A stretch of DNA of 64,000 nucleotides from Planctomycetota bacterium (GTDB taxonomy: Bacteria > Planctomycetota > UBA1135 > GCA-002686595). The notes under the pieces were generated by a model. That model was not told where the DNA came from and did no database searches. It saw nothing but the letters and a program-made list of their open reading frames with translations. Below are positions 1 through 10,658 of the stretch, one piece after another. A program made the position numbers and the translations under genes. Position 1 is the first letter of the stretch, and each line of letters starts with the position of its first letter. Location: assembly GCA_016220085.1 (NCBI GenBank), contig JACRIN010000023.1:35173-99172 (forward strand), in the 5' to 3' direction.

Positions 1-936
1 TCGCCGCCACGTCGCGCGCACGACGAAGTCACGGCGCGCGTCGTTCCACGACGTGCCGAGCTCGACGTCGCGATCCTCGCCTTCGAGGCGCGAGTAACGC
101 CCGTCGAAGCGGAGCTTCTCGCCGACGCGCTGCCAGAGGCTGAGCCCGAGCAAATCGTCTTCGTGCTGAGAGAGCCGCGTCTCGTCCTCGAGGTGCATCC
201 AGTCGACCCGCGCGCGGCCCTTGGTCCACGGCACGCACTCGCCGAACGCGCCGAAGAGCACGTCGCCGGAGCGCGAGGACTCGTAGAGGTGCACCGGAAT
301 GCCGCCGTAGAGCCCGAAACGCGCGCGCTTCTCGCCGCGCTCGGCGGTCGAGACCGCGACGCCGTCGAAGAACGCGAACTCCGGGGTCTCGTAGTCGATC
401 TGACGGCCGATGCGCAGTCGATCGAGGCCGGTGGTGCGTTCGACGTCGACGTAGGCCTGGTACAGCCACGCGTCGACCGCGCCGTCGAACGTGTCGGCGA
501 GGCTGGTGAACGCGAACTGGTCGGCACGATCGCTGCCGCCGTCGAGGTCGGCGGTCAGCACGCCGAACACGTGGCCGGTGACGCGGCTCGTCTTCGAGTC
601 GCCGAAATCGAGCACGAGGCTCTCGCGCAAGTCGACGTCGTCGGCGTCGTCGCTCGAGCGCGCGATCACGCGCGTCGTGCTGACTCCGTGCACCGCACGG
701 TTCTCGGCGACCGGCGGCCCAACCGGTTGGTCTGCGCCACCGGACGTCGTCGCAGCGTTCGCAGATACGTCGCTGCTCTGCCGGACCGGAGGCTCGTCGG
801 TCCGCCGCATACCCGCGGGTGGTGAAGCACACGCACCGACGGCGCAGAGGATCACGCCTGTCGCGATCCTGCGCACATGCGGCGTCCCCGCGTCGCCCTG
901 ACCGCAACTCGATGCTCGAATCGCCCGGCTCATCAT
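1..936 (-). CDS. Exported beta-barrel-like protein, N-terminal part (runs off the window)
   Basis: The frame reads leftward without a stop to the window edge, so only about 312 codons are visible. The ATG at 936 overlaps the stop of the upstream gene (ATGA), which favours translational coupling. An in-frame GTG at 876 would give a tighter signal peptide (hydrophobic run then LCAVGAC, a possible lipobox). After a Ser/Pro-rich linker the protein has alternating polar/hydrophobic stretches with many aromatic ends (for example YQAYVDVERT, RARVDWMHLE, LRFDGRYSRL), the pattern of outer-membrane beta strands. It follows a decaheme surface cytochrome in the same operon, so a role as the outer-membrane porin partner is plausible. 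No specific MtrB-type motif was seen and the C-terminus is absent. The function is inferred from context. Confidence 0.6.
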   Translation of the reverse strand, partial: MMSRAIRASSCGQGDAGTPHVRRIATGVILCAVGACASPPAGMRRTDEPPVRQSSDVSANAATTSGGADQPVGPPVAENRAVHGVSTTRVIARSSDDADDVDLRESLVLDFGDSKTSRVTGHVFGVLTADLDGGSDRADQFAFTSLADTFDGAVDAWLYQAYVDVERTTGLDRLRIGRQIDYETPEFAFFDGVAVSTAERGEKRARFGLYGGIPVHLYESSRSGDVLFGAFGECVPWTKGRARVDWMHLEDETRLSQHEDDLLGLSLWQRVGEKLRFDGRYSRLEGEDRDVELGTSWNDARRDFVVRATWRR

Positions 937-1754
937 TCGACAACCTCGGTGAACTCGGGGTTTCGCTCGGCTTGGACGACTCGCGCCCGACTGCTCAACC
1001 GCGCAGCCGCGGGATCTCCATCGCGCGCATCGAGCGCCACCCGGCACGCCTCGAGCACGGCCGGATCGGTCTCGCTTCGCAATTCGGATTCCAGGGTGAC
1101 GAGCTCATCACCGGTGCACGCCGCAGCGAAGGCAGCGGCCGCAGTACGGCGCAGTTCTAGCGGCAGTGCGGGATCGAACCCGATACTCTCCAACGCGGCC
1201 CGCGCGGCGGCGTCGCGATCGCTGGCGCGCACGAGCGTGGCCAGCGCGAAGTACGCCACGGAGTCGCCCGACGCGGAAGCCAGCGGTGAAGACGCGCGCG
1301 TTGCGTACTCGAGCCACCGCACCGACTCCGGTGAGCGCGTGTCGCAAAGGGCGCGCAACAACGCCACTTTCTTGCTGCGCGGCCCGTCCGAATCGAGGAC
1401 CCCTTGCGCGACGGATTCCAGCGCGCCGGGAGTCGCACCCTGCGCAACGAACGCTGCGCGCAGCTCGCGTTCCGACGCGGAGTCTACGCGGGGCCGTGCC
1501 CCAACGGAGCGTGCGGCCGGCGCGGGTTCGTCCAAAACGAGAGCAGCAGGCGCCGATGGCACCGCGCGCGCGTCCGGGCCAGGTGCGGCTTCCGGCGCGA
1601 TGATCTGGCTCGAAACCGCCCGCGGAAGGGCAGATTGCTCCGCGGGCGGTTCGACCTGGGAGGGACGCGAAACGAAGAGCACGACGGCCCCGACCACGCC
1701 TCCGAGAAGGAGTGCGAAGCCCGCAAGGCGACGGAAGGTCTCCGACATGCTCAT
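933..1754 (-). CDS. Membrane-anchored HEAT-repeat-like protein
   Basis: This is a 273-residue protein starting MSMSETFRR, with one transmembrane segment at about residues 10-30 (AGFALLLGGVVGAVVLFV). A Pro/Ala-rich linker follows, then a helical region from about residue 95 built of Ala/Leu-rich helix pairs (SKKVALLRAL, SVAYFALATLV, LRRTAAAAFAAAC) resembling HEAT/Armadillo-type repeats. The domain probably lies in the periplasm. It begins 28 bases after the stop of the decaheme cytochrome gene and its own stop overlaps the next gene by 4 bases, so the three form an operon. A scaffold role for the cytochrome complex is inference. A second ATG at 1748 is an alternative start. Confidence 0.75.
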   Translation of the reverse strand: MSMSETFRRLAGFALLLGGVVGAVVLFVSRPSQVEPPAEQSALPRAVSSQIIAPEAAPGPDARAVPSAPAALVLDEPAPAARSVGARPRVDSASERELRAAFVAQGATPGALESVAQGVLDSDGPRSKKVALLRALCDTRSPESVRWLEYATRASSPLASASGDSVAYFALATLVRASDRDAAARAALESIGFDPALPLELRRTAAAAFAAACTGDELVTLESELRSETDPAVLEACRVALDARDGDPAAARLSSRARVVQAERNPEFTEVVE

Positions 1755-1782
1755 CGTTCGGACCACGTCTTCCGGCCGGGGG

Positions 1783-4700
1783 TCAATAGGACTTGTGCAC
1801 GCGCTCGACGCTCCACTCGGAGTCCGCGCCGTGGCACACGGCGCAGGATTCCGCGCCCGCAATCGTCGTCTGTACTTCGATGTGCGCCGAAGCGGCATCG
1901 GAGTCGTGGCAGGAACCACACGCGCCGCGCCAATCGCGCGCCGGAGCGACCGCGGCAGTCGGGTGGTCGCGATCACCGGGTGTCTGCCACGTGTCATTCC
2001 CTTCGCCGTGGCAGAGCTCGCAATTGCGCGCGCCGCCCGGAATCGGGAGCTCGACCTCGTCGTAGTGCACCGGATAGATCGTGCCGAGGAAGATGCCATT
2101 GACCGTGTAGCTCGACGCGTTCGCGAGATCCTTGCCCATGTGGGCTTTGTGGAGCAGCGTACGGAAATCCATGGTAACGCCGGGGGTCGGGCCCACGTAC
2201 CACGTCGCGAAGCTGTACTTCGAGCCGTCTTCCGCACTTGCAGTCGCGTGACACAACATGCAGGTATCCAGGCCACGCCGACCGAAGCCGTGCGAGGCGA
2301 GGTCACCGTGGCACCGGTTGCAGTCGTCGCCCGAGGCGATCAGTGCGCGCGGCTCGATGTCGGTCGCCGCCCCGTACAGGAAGTTCAGCACCGCCGGGTT
2401 GGCCATCATGCGGTACGTCGTGTTGTTGGTGCTGATGTTGCTGAAGGTCTCCAGCGTCGTCAGCGAGCCCGTGGGCGTGACGGTGAAGTCGCGGTTCGCC
2501 CACCCACCGACCGAGTAGGTGCCGTCGACGAGCGGCAGCCCCTTCCAGTCGCCCCACGTGACGTCGATGTCGTCCGACTCGCCGGTCGCGAACGGGCCGT
2601 AGACCGCTTGCAACGCCTCGCCCGCTGCATTGTAGAAGCCGAACCGTCCGTCGGTCCGGTAGCTGACGATCACCGGATTGGTCGCAGTGAACTGGCCCCC
2701 AACCAGCGTCAGGTCGCTCGCGCCGGACGTCGCCAGCGTGTACGCGATGCCCTCCCGCTTCGTGGTCAACGTGCACTCCTGGATCGCGGCACCTACGGCG
2801 TGGGCGTAGCGCAGACCCGTCGAGAACCAAACGCGGTCCTCGTCTCCGAGATCCGCACTCGATTCGTCGTCGGTCGTCTGGATTCGGCCGATCTGGACGT
2901 ACTCCTCGGTCGCCAAACCGTCGTCGAGCACGACTCGGTCGCCAACGGCCAGCGCGAGCAAGGAGCTGTCGCAGGCGACGTAGCGACCATACGGCTCGCT
3001 CGCGGCGGTCAACGTCGTGGAGCTGCCTACGAGCGCAGTGCGCTCGTAGACCACCTGACGACCCCAGTACGACGGCGTATTGCCGAAGTCCAGCACGTCA
3101 GCGCCGCCCGTAGCTTCCCCGAGCAGTTCGAAGCTGACGTCCCGCGGCACGTTGAGCGTGTAGCTCGAGGCCGGCGGAACGACCTCGAAGTAGAACCGAT
3201 CGCCGTTCGCGAACTGGGTCGCGCCTTGAGTCAGCGTGAACGTCACACCGTTGTAGCTGACGCTTGCCGTGTTTCCGCTGGCGCCGCCGATGGCTTGCGA
3301 TACCAAGGCCGCACTGACCGAGCCAACCACGTCGAAGGCCGTCGCCGAGTTGAAGACGACGGCGATCGTCTGCGCGACGGCGCCGTTCGCGACCGTCGGA
3401 GTCGACGCGGTGCCGGTTCCGGTGAACGGCGTCGACTTCCGCAGCGAGAAGTCGAACGGATTGACGTTGCCCATCATCCACTGCGGATTCGACGTCGGAC
3501 CGGCGACGATGAGCTGCAGACGCGTGAGGCTGTGGATGCCGATGTCCGCGCCGATGTCGTCGGTCACGGAGAACGTGACCTCGATCGGATCGCCAGCTTG
3601 GTGGTTGCCGCCGGGGCCGCTGCCGCCGCCGACGCCGGAGAGGTCGAGGTTTACCCCGGTGTTGAAGTTCGCGTTCAGGTAGGGGTGCAGGTGCGCGTCC
3701 TCGACGGCGAGCGAATCGCCGGACTCGGCGTGGCAGAGCGTGCAGTCGGCGTCGGTCGCCTGAGCCGGCATAGTCTGAAGGTTCGAGGTATACGGATCAC
3801 CCCACGAGATGTCGTCGTGGCAAGAACCGCACGCGACGCGCGACGGTTGCTGCTTGTAGAGGTCGCCTTGAGCAGGCGCCGAAAGTGGCCCCGTGCCGTC
3901 GGGGTCGCCGTGGCACTTGTCACATGCGACCGGACCGGTACGCATGCGGTCTTCCAACTGTTTCTCGGTCAACGACAAGCTCGAGTACCCAATGTCTCGC
4001 GGCATCGGCCCGTTGCCGAACGCACCCGTGTAGTTCACGCCGGTCGCGTCGTAGGTGAACACGGTGTAGGCGCTCGGCATGATCGGGAAGCCGACTTCGG
4101 AAAAGTCCGTGATCGCGTCCTGATATCCCACTAGCTCGTAGGGCGCCGGGGTCGCTGCGTAGTTGCGGGTACCGTCGCTGTTCGTGGCGACGCCGAGCAC
4201 GGAGGGCAGGTGAGCCCCTGCGTGGATCTTGTGGATCATCACGCGGAAATCGACCGACACGCCCGGTGTCCCGTTCGCTACGGAGAGGTCGTTCTTGTCC
4301 TCGGACCCAGAAGTGTGGCAGAGGAGGCAGAGCGTTACATCACGGCGCATGTCGCCGTGAGCGCGCAGGTCGACGTGACACTGGTTGCAGGCGTCCTGCG
4401 TCACGACCTCGCGCGGCGTCACCGTTCCGGTGCCGATCTGCAAGTCGAACGTCGCGTTCCCGGCGTCACGGTGCGGTGCGCCGTCGACGGTGTAGCTCCA
4501 AACGAAGTAGAGACCGACCGTGTACGTGCCGTCGAGCAGGTCATCGCCTGTGAGCTCGCCGTCGCTGGCGCCGAACGAAGCCGAGTCGTTGTACGGCGCG
4601 AGGTACGTCGCCGGGATCGGAGCCGCGAACGTGTAGGTGAAGGAGCCGTCGTCGCGCTCGACCGCGTTCGTGTGGACGTCGCTGACTTCCGGAAGCACGC

Positions 4701-5067
4701 GCTGGTAGTTGAACGTCGGACCGCTGAGAAGCGCGCTGCCGCTGGAGAACTCCGAGAGATCCCACGCCGTCGCGTCGCTCTTCGTCACGGTGAAGTCGAC
4801 CTTGACCGTGTCGCCGACCTTGAACGAACCGCCGGGGCCCGATCCTCCACGCACATCGGTGATCGTGAGCTCGATGGCGGGTAGCTCGTCACCTTGTTCG
4901 AGTGCCGTGTTCGTCGACCCGGAGCCGCCCGGAGGCCCCTGGGGCCCGCGCTCGCCGTCGTCGCCTCCGGAGCACGCCGCGAGCGTGACGGACAGCGCTG
5001 CGGCGAGAGAAAGCGCCGCCACTGCCTTGAATCGTGGGTTGGAAAACGAACGGAGTGCGCACTTCAT
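1783..5067 (-). CDS. Decaheme surface lipoprotein cytochrome c, OmcA/MtrC family
   Basis: This 1094-residue protein begins MKCALRSFS with a signal peptide ending in a lipobox (LAAC) at about residue 32. An AAGGA ribosome site lies 8 bases before the ATG at 5067. A short collagen-like stretch (GERGPQGPPGG) follows the lipidated cysteine. Ten CxxCH heme sites are visible in two clusters. Five lie at about residues 226-441 (CNQCH, CLLCH, CDKCH, CGSCH, CTLCH). Five lie at about 914-1074 (CNRCH, CMLCH, CELCH, CGSCH, CAVCH). About 470 heme-free residues separate them. This two-pentaheme layout is that of OmcA/MtrC cytochromes, which pass electrons from the periplasm to extracellular acceptors. It is longer than typical Shewanella members. 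It is the first gene of a three-gene leftward operon next to a sigma-54 two-component pair. Confidence 0.92.
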   Translation of the reverse strand: MKCALRSFSNPRFKAVAALSLAAALSVTLAACSGGDDGERGPQGPPGGSGSTNTALEQGDELPAIELTITDVRGGSGPGGSFKVGDTVKVDFTVTKSDATAWDLSEFSSGSALLSGPTFNYQRVLPEVSDVHTNAVERDDGSFTYTFAAPIPATYLAPYNDSASFGASDGELTGDDLLDGTYTVGLYFVWSYTVDGAPHRDAGNATFDLQIGTGTVTPREVVTQDACNQCHVDLRAHGDMRRDVTLCLLCHTSGSEDKNDLSVANGTPGVSVDFRVMIHKIHAGAHLPSVLGVATNSDGTRNYAATPAPYELVGYQDAITDFSEVGFPIMPSAYTVFTYDATGVNYTGAFGNGPMPRDIGYSSLSLTEKQLEDRMRTGPVACDKCHGDPDGTGPLSAPAQGDLYKQQPSRVACGSCHDDISWGDPYTSNLQTMPAQATDADCTLCHAESGDSLAVEDAHLHPYLNANFNTGVNLDLSGVGGGSGPGGNHQAGDPIEVTFSVTDDIGADIGIHSLTRLQLIVAGPTSNPQWMMGNVNPFDFSLRKSTPFTGTGTASTPTVANGAVAQTIAVVFNSATAFDVVGSVSAALVSQAIGGASGNTASVSYNGVTFTLTQGATQFANGDRFYFEVVPPASSYTLNVPRDVSFELLGEATGGADVLDFGNTPSYWGRQVVYERTALVGSSTTLTAASEPYGRYVACDSSLLALAVGDRVVLDDGLATEEYVQIGRIQTTDDESSADLGDEDRVWFSTGLRYAHAVGAAIQECTLTTKREGIAYTLATSGASDLTLVGGQFTATNPVIVSYRTDGRFGFYNAAGEALQAVYGPFATGESDDIDVTWGDWKGLPLVDGTYSVGGWANRDFTVTPTGSLTTLETFSNISTNNTTYRMMANPAVLNFLYGAATDIEPRALIASGDDCNRCHGDLASHGFGRRGLDTCMLCHATASAEDGSKYSFATWYVGPTPGVTMDFRTLLHKAHMGKDLANASSYTVNGIFLGTIYPVHYDEVELPIPGGARNCELCHGEGNDTWQTPGDRDHPTAAVAPARDWRGACGSCHDSDAASAHIEVQTTIAGAESCAVCHGADSEWSVERVHKSY

Positions 5068-5356
5068 TGAAGAGGTCCTTGAAAGCCCGGGGAAGACGCC
5101 GTCGCCGAGACTGGGTGTCGAAGCAAGGCGATCTACCACCGTCACCCTACCGGAGACACTACGGATTGCCACGCGGGTAGAATCGAGATACCGCGCGAGC
5201 AAGTCACTACGTCCCGCTCCGCACGAGTCGTCGTCAATGTACGTAGACCCGACGCTCGGACTTGGCACCGCGGCGCGCGCGAACTCCACGCGGAACGCGA
5301 GAGCGAGGAACTCTTGCTGCGCGCGAACGAGCACTGACGCGCGACGCGCTCGCAGC

Positions 5357-6799
<1,443 letters not shown>

Positions 6800-6981
6800 G
6801 GCGTGGAGGCGATCGCGCGCGAGAATCCCCACCGTCGGGGAAAATGCCCGGATCCGGCGTCTCGCCGGTCGCCTCCAGGCGCCGCGGTCGCAACCGGGCA
6901 CAGGGTATGCCATCCGATGATCGAGAACTCTACGGACTCGTGCCCGTGCGCTGACCGCAATGTCCCCATTAGGTTTGCGAC
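6800..6981. promoter_or_regulatory. Divergent promoter region between response regulator and kinase
   Basis: These 182 bases separate two divergent genes of a two-component pair and must hold both promoters. I could not identify convincing -35/-10 or -24/-12 elements by eye. Confidence 0.4.
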
Positions 6982-8610
6982 ATGAAGCGCCCTCCCAACG
7001 AGCCGTCCCGCGGCCCCTCGCGTCCGAACACCCCGAGGCTCGAGACGCTGGGCGCGGTGATCGACGCCGTGGCGTCGGTCGCGGGGCGGGAGCTCGGCGA
7101 GGAAGTGCTCTTCCGCGTCGGCCAGAGCTGGGGCCGCGCCGCCGCGGGCGAGCTCGAACCCGCCGGGCCGTTGGCGCGCAGGCTGGAGCTCGGCGCGGGT
7201 CGGCTGAAGGAGCTCGGTCTCGGCACCGCGGTCCTCGACGACGTCCGCCACGATCCCGGACAGCGCGACTGCCGCGTGCGCGCGCGAATCGTCGACGAGC
7301 CCGGTGCAGAATGCTCGGACGCCGCCCGGCCGGCCGCGCGCGGCTTCTTGACCGGCTTCGTCGCCGCGACGACCGGCCTCGACCTGGTTTCGGCGCCGAT
7401 CGATCCCGCGCGCCCCGACGCGGGCTTCGAGATCGTGCCCGCGCACTCGTATCGCCTCGATCAGGAGCCGCCGCCCGCCGCGCCGTCGGGCAGCGCGCGC
7501 TTCTTCCTCGGCACGCTCGGCCGCTCGATGGGCGACTTCGACCTCTCGCTCGCCGACCTGCTCGAGAACACGTCCGACGCGATCATCCTGCTCGATAACG
7601 ACAACATGGTCCGTTACTGGAACCGCGGCGCGGAGCAGATGTTCCAGTTCACCCGCGCGGAGTCGGTCGGCCGCAAGGCGGGCTTCATCCTTCCGCCCGA
7701 TCTGCTCGCCAACGACGAGCTCGGGTTGCTCCAGAAGAAGCTCGCCGCCGGCGAGCTCGTCCGCAACTACATCACGCGGCGCATGCGCAAGGACGGCACC
7801 GTGCGCTGGGTCAGCCTGACGCGCACGCTGCTGCACGACAGCCACGGCGCGAGCATCGGCTCCACCGCGCAGCTGCGCGACATCACCGAGCAACGCGAGA
7901 CCGAGAGCGCGCTCGAACGGGCACGCATGCTCGCGATGATCGGCGAGCTCGCCGCGAAGATCGCCCACGCGATCAAGAACCCGCTCGCTGGCATCCATGC
8001 GTCGGTGCAGGTGCTCGCGAGCGAGCTCGCGCCCGACGATCCGCGCCGCGAGGTCTTCGCCGAGGTCGGCGAGGAGATCCACCGCCTCGACGACACCGTG
8101 CTCGACCTGCTCCACTTCGCGCGTCCATTGCCGCCGCGCACGCAGCCGACCGACCTGCGCACGTTCGTTCAGGACCTGGCCGAGCCGTTGAAGCGCCGCT
8201 TCGGTTCGCAGGGCGTGCTGTTCGAGGTCGCGATCGAGGAAGGGCTCGTCGTCGCGCTCGACGCGCGGATGATGGCCGAGGCGTTCGACAACCTGTTGAT
8301 CAACGCGGTGCAAGCGCTGTCGGGGCCCGGCAAGGTGCGCGTCGAGGCGCGCACGATCGGGCGCGGCGTCGAGGTCGACGTCCAGGACAGCGGCCCCGGA
8401 ATCCCCGCGGCGGACGTCGAGCATATCTTCGAGCCTTTCGTGACGCAGAAGAGCCGCGGCACCGGCCTCGGCCTGCCGATCGCGCGCAAGAACGTCGAGC
8501 TGCACGGCGGCACCCTGGTCGCGCTCCCTCGAACGCAACCCGGCGCGGTGTTCCGAATGAGCCTGACGCTCGCACGCGACGAGAGGGCGCCGCCGCCGAG
8601 CCCGTTCTAG
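6982..8610 (+). CDS. PAS-domain sensor histidine kinase with V4R-like N-terminal domain
   Basis: The protein has 542 residues and no transmembrane segment, so it is probably cytoplasmic. Residues about 25-155 resemble a V4R (4-vinyl reductase-type) small-molecule-binding domain (ARGFLTGFVAATTGLD then FEI). A PAS domain covers about 189-305 (LLENTSDAIILLD, ITEQRETES). The dimerisation/phosphoacceptor helix has H329 in AAKIAHAIKNPLAG. The ATPase domain has the N box (EAFDNLLINAVQAL), G1 box (VDVQDSGPGIP) and G2 box (GTGLGLPIARKNVELHGG), giving an NtrB-like layout. It is divergent from, and probably signals to, the sigma-54 regulator at 5357-6799. V4R domains in regulators sense small ligands; the ligand here is unknown. 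Confidence 0.9.
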   Translation: MKRPPNEPSRGPSRPNTPRLETLGAVIDAVASVAGRELGEEVLFRVGQSWGRAAAGELEPAGPLARRLELGAGRLKELGLGTAVLDDVRHDPGQRDCRVRARIVDEPGAECSDAARPAARGFLTGFVAATTGLDLVSAPIDPARPDAGFEIVPAHSYRLDQEPPPAAPSGSARFFLGTLGRSMGDFDLSLADLLENTSDAIILLDNDNMVRYWNRGAEQMFQFTRAESVGRKAGFILPPDLLANDELGLLQKKLAAGELVRNYITRRMRKDGTVRWVSLTRTLLHDSHGASIGSTAQLRDITEQRETESALERARMLAMIGELAAKIAHAIKNPLAGIHASVQVLASELAPDDPRREVFAEVGEEIHRLDDTVLDLLHFARPLPPRTQPTDLRTFVQDLAEPLKRRFGSQGVLFEVAIEEGLVVALDARMMAEAFDNLLINAVQALSGPGKVRVEARTIGRGVEVDVQDSGPGIPAADVEHIFEPFVTQKSRGTGLGLPIARKNVELHGGTLVALPRTQPGAVFRMSLTLARDERAPPPSPF

Positions 8611-8689
8611 TCCCGCGAGGGCGCCCGCGCGTTCCGCTCGTTCAGATCGGCGCGCTCGTTCCGCCCTTTCCGCCCTTCCCGCCCGTTTC

Positions 8690-8950
8690 GTCGTGCCGCG
8701 CGGGCAGCACGGCCAGCTCGGCCCGCCTGCGCAGCGCTGCCAACTCGTGCAGGTCGTTCCGTCGGGCAGCTCGGTCAGCTCGGTCAGCTCGGCCCCCGTG
8801 CAGCACGGCCAACTCGTGCGGCTCGTTCCGTCGGACAGCTCGGCCAGCGCGGCCAGCGCGGCCAGCTCGGCCCGCCCGTGCAGCGCGGCCGGCTCGTGCA
8901 GCTCGTTCCGTCGGGCAGCTCGTTCCGTCGGGCAGCTCGGGCGGTTCGGG
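8690..8950. repeat. Imperfect tandem repeat of about 90 bases in a gene-free stretch
   Basis: The gap 8611-9225 between the kinase and the msr gene contains about three imperfect units. Each holds a core like CTCGTGCAGCTCGTTCCGTC followed by runs of CAGCTCGGCCAGCTCGG. Frames on both strands give only Arg/Ala- or Glu/Leu/Pro-rich low-complexity translations, so I do not call a gene. The rest of the gap shows nothing recognisable apart from the ribosome site of the next gene. Confidence 0.7.
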
Positions 8951-9225
8951 AAGCTCGCTCCGCACGCGGGCGCCGGCCTCCCCACGGGCGTAAGTCGCGC
9001 GTCGCGCCGACCGCGCGCGAGCTTCCGCCGAGCCGCTCGCGGCCCGCGCGGAATCGGCAGCCCCCGGCCGAATGCGCTCGGTGTAAGGTCGAGCCGAGCT
9101 CGAAATCGCCGGCCGAGCCCGGCATCGAAGCTCGCAGTTGCACGCCGGGGACCGGAGCCCTATGAGCGTGCCTCCCGCGCCGGCGCTCCGCCGCGCGATC
9201 GTCGATTCGCCTCCGAGAAGGAACC

Positions 9226-10326
9226 ATGGAAATGCAGAATTGGATGCCCCTCGCGCTGCTCGCCGCGTTGCTCGCGTGCTCGTGCGCCGTAACCAGCTGC
9301 GCGGGCTCGACCGATCCCGCGCCGAAGGAGCCCGCCGCCGGCTCCGCGAGCTCCAACGCGATCGACAAGAGTGACCTGCGCGCGCGCCTGACGGCGGAGC
9401 AGTACGAAGTGACTCAGCAGAACGGGACCGAGCGCCCGTTCCGCAACGCGTACTGGGACAACCACGCGCCGGGGATCTACGTCGATGTCGTTTCGGGCGA
9501 GGCGCTGTTCTCGTCGCTCGACAAGTTCGACTCCGGAACCGGCTGGCCGAGCTTCACCCGTCCGCTGAAGCCCGATGCGGTGGTCGAGAAGCGCGACGTG
9601 ACCCTCGGGATGACGCGCGTCGAAGCGCGCTCGCGGCGCGCCGACTCGCACCTCGGCCACGTCTTCGACGACGGCCCCGAGCCGACCGGAATGCGCTATT
9701 GCATGAACTCGGCGTCGCTGCGCTTCGTGCCGGCGGATCAGCTCGCGAAGGAAGGCTACGGCGAGTACGCGCCGCTGTTCGGCAAGCAAGCCGCGAGCGC
9801 GACGACGTCGACAACCTCGACAACCTCGACAACCTCGACAACCGAGACCGCCGTGCTCGCCGGCGGTTGCTTCTGGGGCATGGAGGATTTGCTGCGCAAG
9901 ATCCCCGGCGTGCTCGAGACCGAGGTCGGCTACACCGGCGGCGCGCTCGAGAACCCGACCTACGACGACACGCACGACAGCAAGAGCGGCCACGCCGAAG
10001 CGGTGCGCGTCGTCTTCGATCCGGCGAAGCTCGCGTACGCGGACTTGCTCGAGCACTGGTTCTTCCGCATGCACGATCCGACGACGCTGAATCGCCAGGG
10101 CAACGACCGCGGCACGCAGTACCGCTCCGCGCTCTTCTTCGCCGACGCCGAGCAGAAGCGCATCGCCGAGGAAGTGATCCGCAAGGTCGCAGCGTCGGGC
10201 AAGTGGAAGAACCCGATCGTCACGACGCTCGAGCCCGCCGCCAAGTTCTGGCCCGCCGAGGACTACCACCAGGACTACCTGGTCAACAACCCGCGCGGCT
10301 ACACCTGCCACTTCCTGCGCGACTGA
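9226..10326 (+). CDS. msrAB: Exported bifunctional methionine sulfoxide reductase, MsrB-MsrA fusion
   Basis: The protein has 366 residues, with a GAAGGA ribosome site 5 bases before the ATG. An N-terminal hydrophobic segment ending in LLACSC suggests a lipoprotein. The MsrB domain (about 48-185) carries the catalytic cysteine C159 in RYCMNSASL plus the GWPSF and HLGHVF motifs. The usual zinc CxxC pairs are absent. A Thr/Ser linker (TTSTTSTTS) at about 192-206 leads to the MsrA domain (about 207-366) with catalytic C215 in GGCFWGME. MsrA reduces Met-S-oxide and MsrB reduces Met-R-oxide. Fusion plus export implies repair of oxidised envelope proteins. Both active sites look intact. It stands alone between gene-poor spacers. 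Confidence 0.95.
   Translation: MEMQNWMPLALLAALLACSCAVTSCAGSTDPAPKEPAAGSASSNAIDKSDLRARLTAEQYEVTQQNGTERPFRNAYWDNHAPGIYVDVVSGEALFSSLDKFDSGTGWPSFTRPLKPDAVVEKRDVTLGMTRVEARSRRADSHLGHVFDDGPEPTGMRYCMNSASLRFVPADQLAKEGYGEYAPLFGKQAASATTSTTSTTSTTSTTETAVLAGGCFWGMEDLLRKIPGVLETEVGYTGGALENPTYDDTHDSKSGHAEAVRVVFDPAKLAYADLLEHWFFRMHDPTTLNRQGNDRGTQYRSALFFADAEQKRIAEEVIRKVAASGKWKNPIVTTLEPAAKFWPAEDYHQDYLVNNPRGYTCHFLRD
9808..9843 (+). repeat. Four perfect 9-base tandem units inside msrAB
   Basis: TCGACAACC is repeated exactly four times and encodes the Ser/Thr linker between the MsrB and MsrA domains. The unit is a multiple of three, so copy-number change would alter linker length without breaking the frame. Confidence 0.85.
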
Positions 10327-10658
10327 CGCGCGAGCTCCCTTCGCCGCGCCGAGCGCGGAGCCTCCAAACGCTCCCCGCTCGGCGCGCGCGTTCCCTCGGC
10401 TCGCGCGCGAGCCGCCGGCCGGCCCAGCGAGCGTCTGCGCGTCGCGCCAACGTTCTCCACGCCACTCGTCACGTCTGTCGTCACGTCTGTCGTCGCGTCA
10501 TCTCGGCGCGTCGCTCGGCGCGATTCCTCGTTGGGTCGCCTCGCCGTGGTGCCTCTTCGCGCTACCGCGGCGCTTTGCCGCGCCGAAGCGCACGGTCCGG
10601 CGGCCGCGCACGTGGGCGTCGCCGATGGGATGCGGGCTCGGACGCAGCTCCGCGCCGT
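10327..10658. other. Gene-free spacer
   Basis: This stretch of 332 bases lies between two convergent genes. A short direct repeat of CGTCACGTCTGT sits at 10467-10490. I see no credible coding frame, RNA gene or terminator with a T run. Confidence 0.5.

Noticed and set aside
877..4134. A plus-strand open frame of over 1000 codons opposite the decaheme cytochrome gene
   Set aside because: Its translation is Arg/Val/Ala-rich with no domain, and the minus strand carries ten ordered heme motifs. It is an antisense shadow caused by high G+C.
5068..5356. Possible sigma-54 (-24/-12) promoter for the decaheme operon
   Set aside because: TGGCAA- and TGGCAC-like words occur on both strands, but none has GC at the required spacing, so no promoter was called.
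8690..8950. CRISPR-like array
   Set aside because: The units are degenerate and contiguous, without unique spacers of even length, and no cas genes are present.
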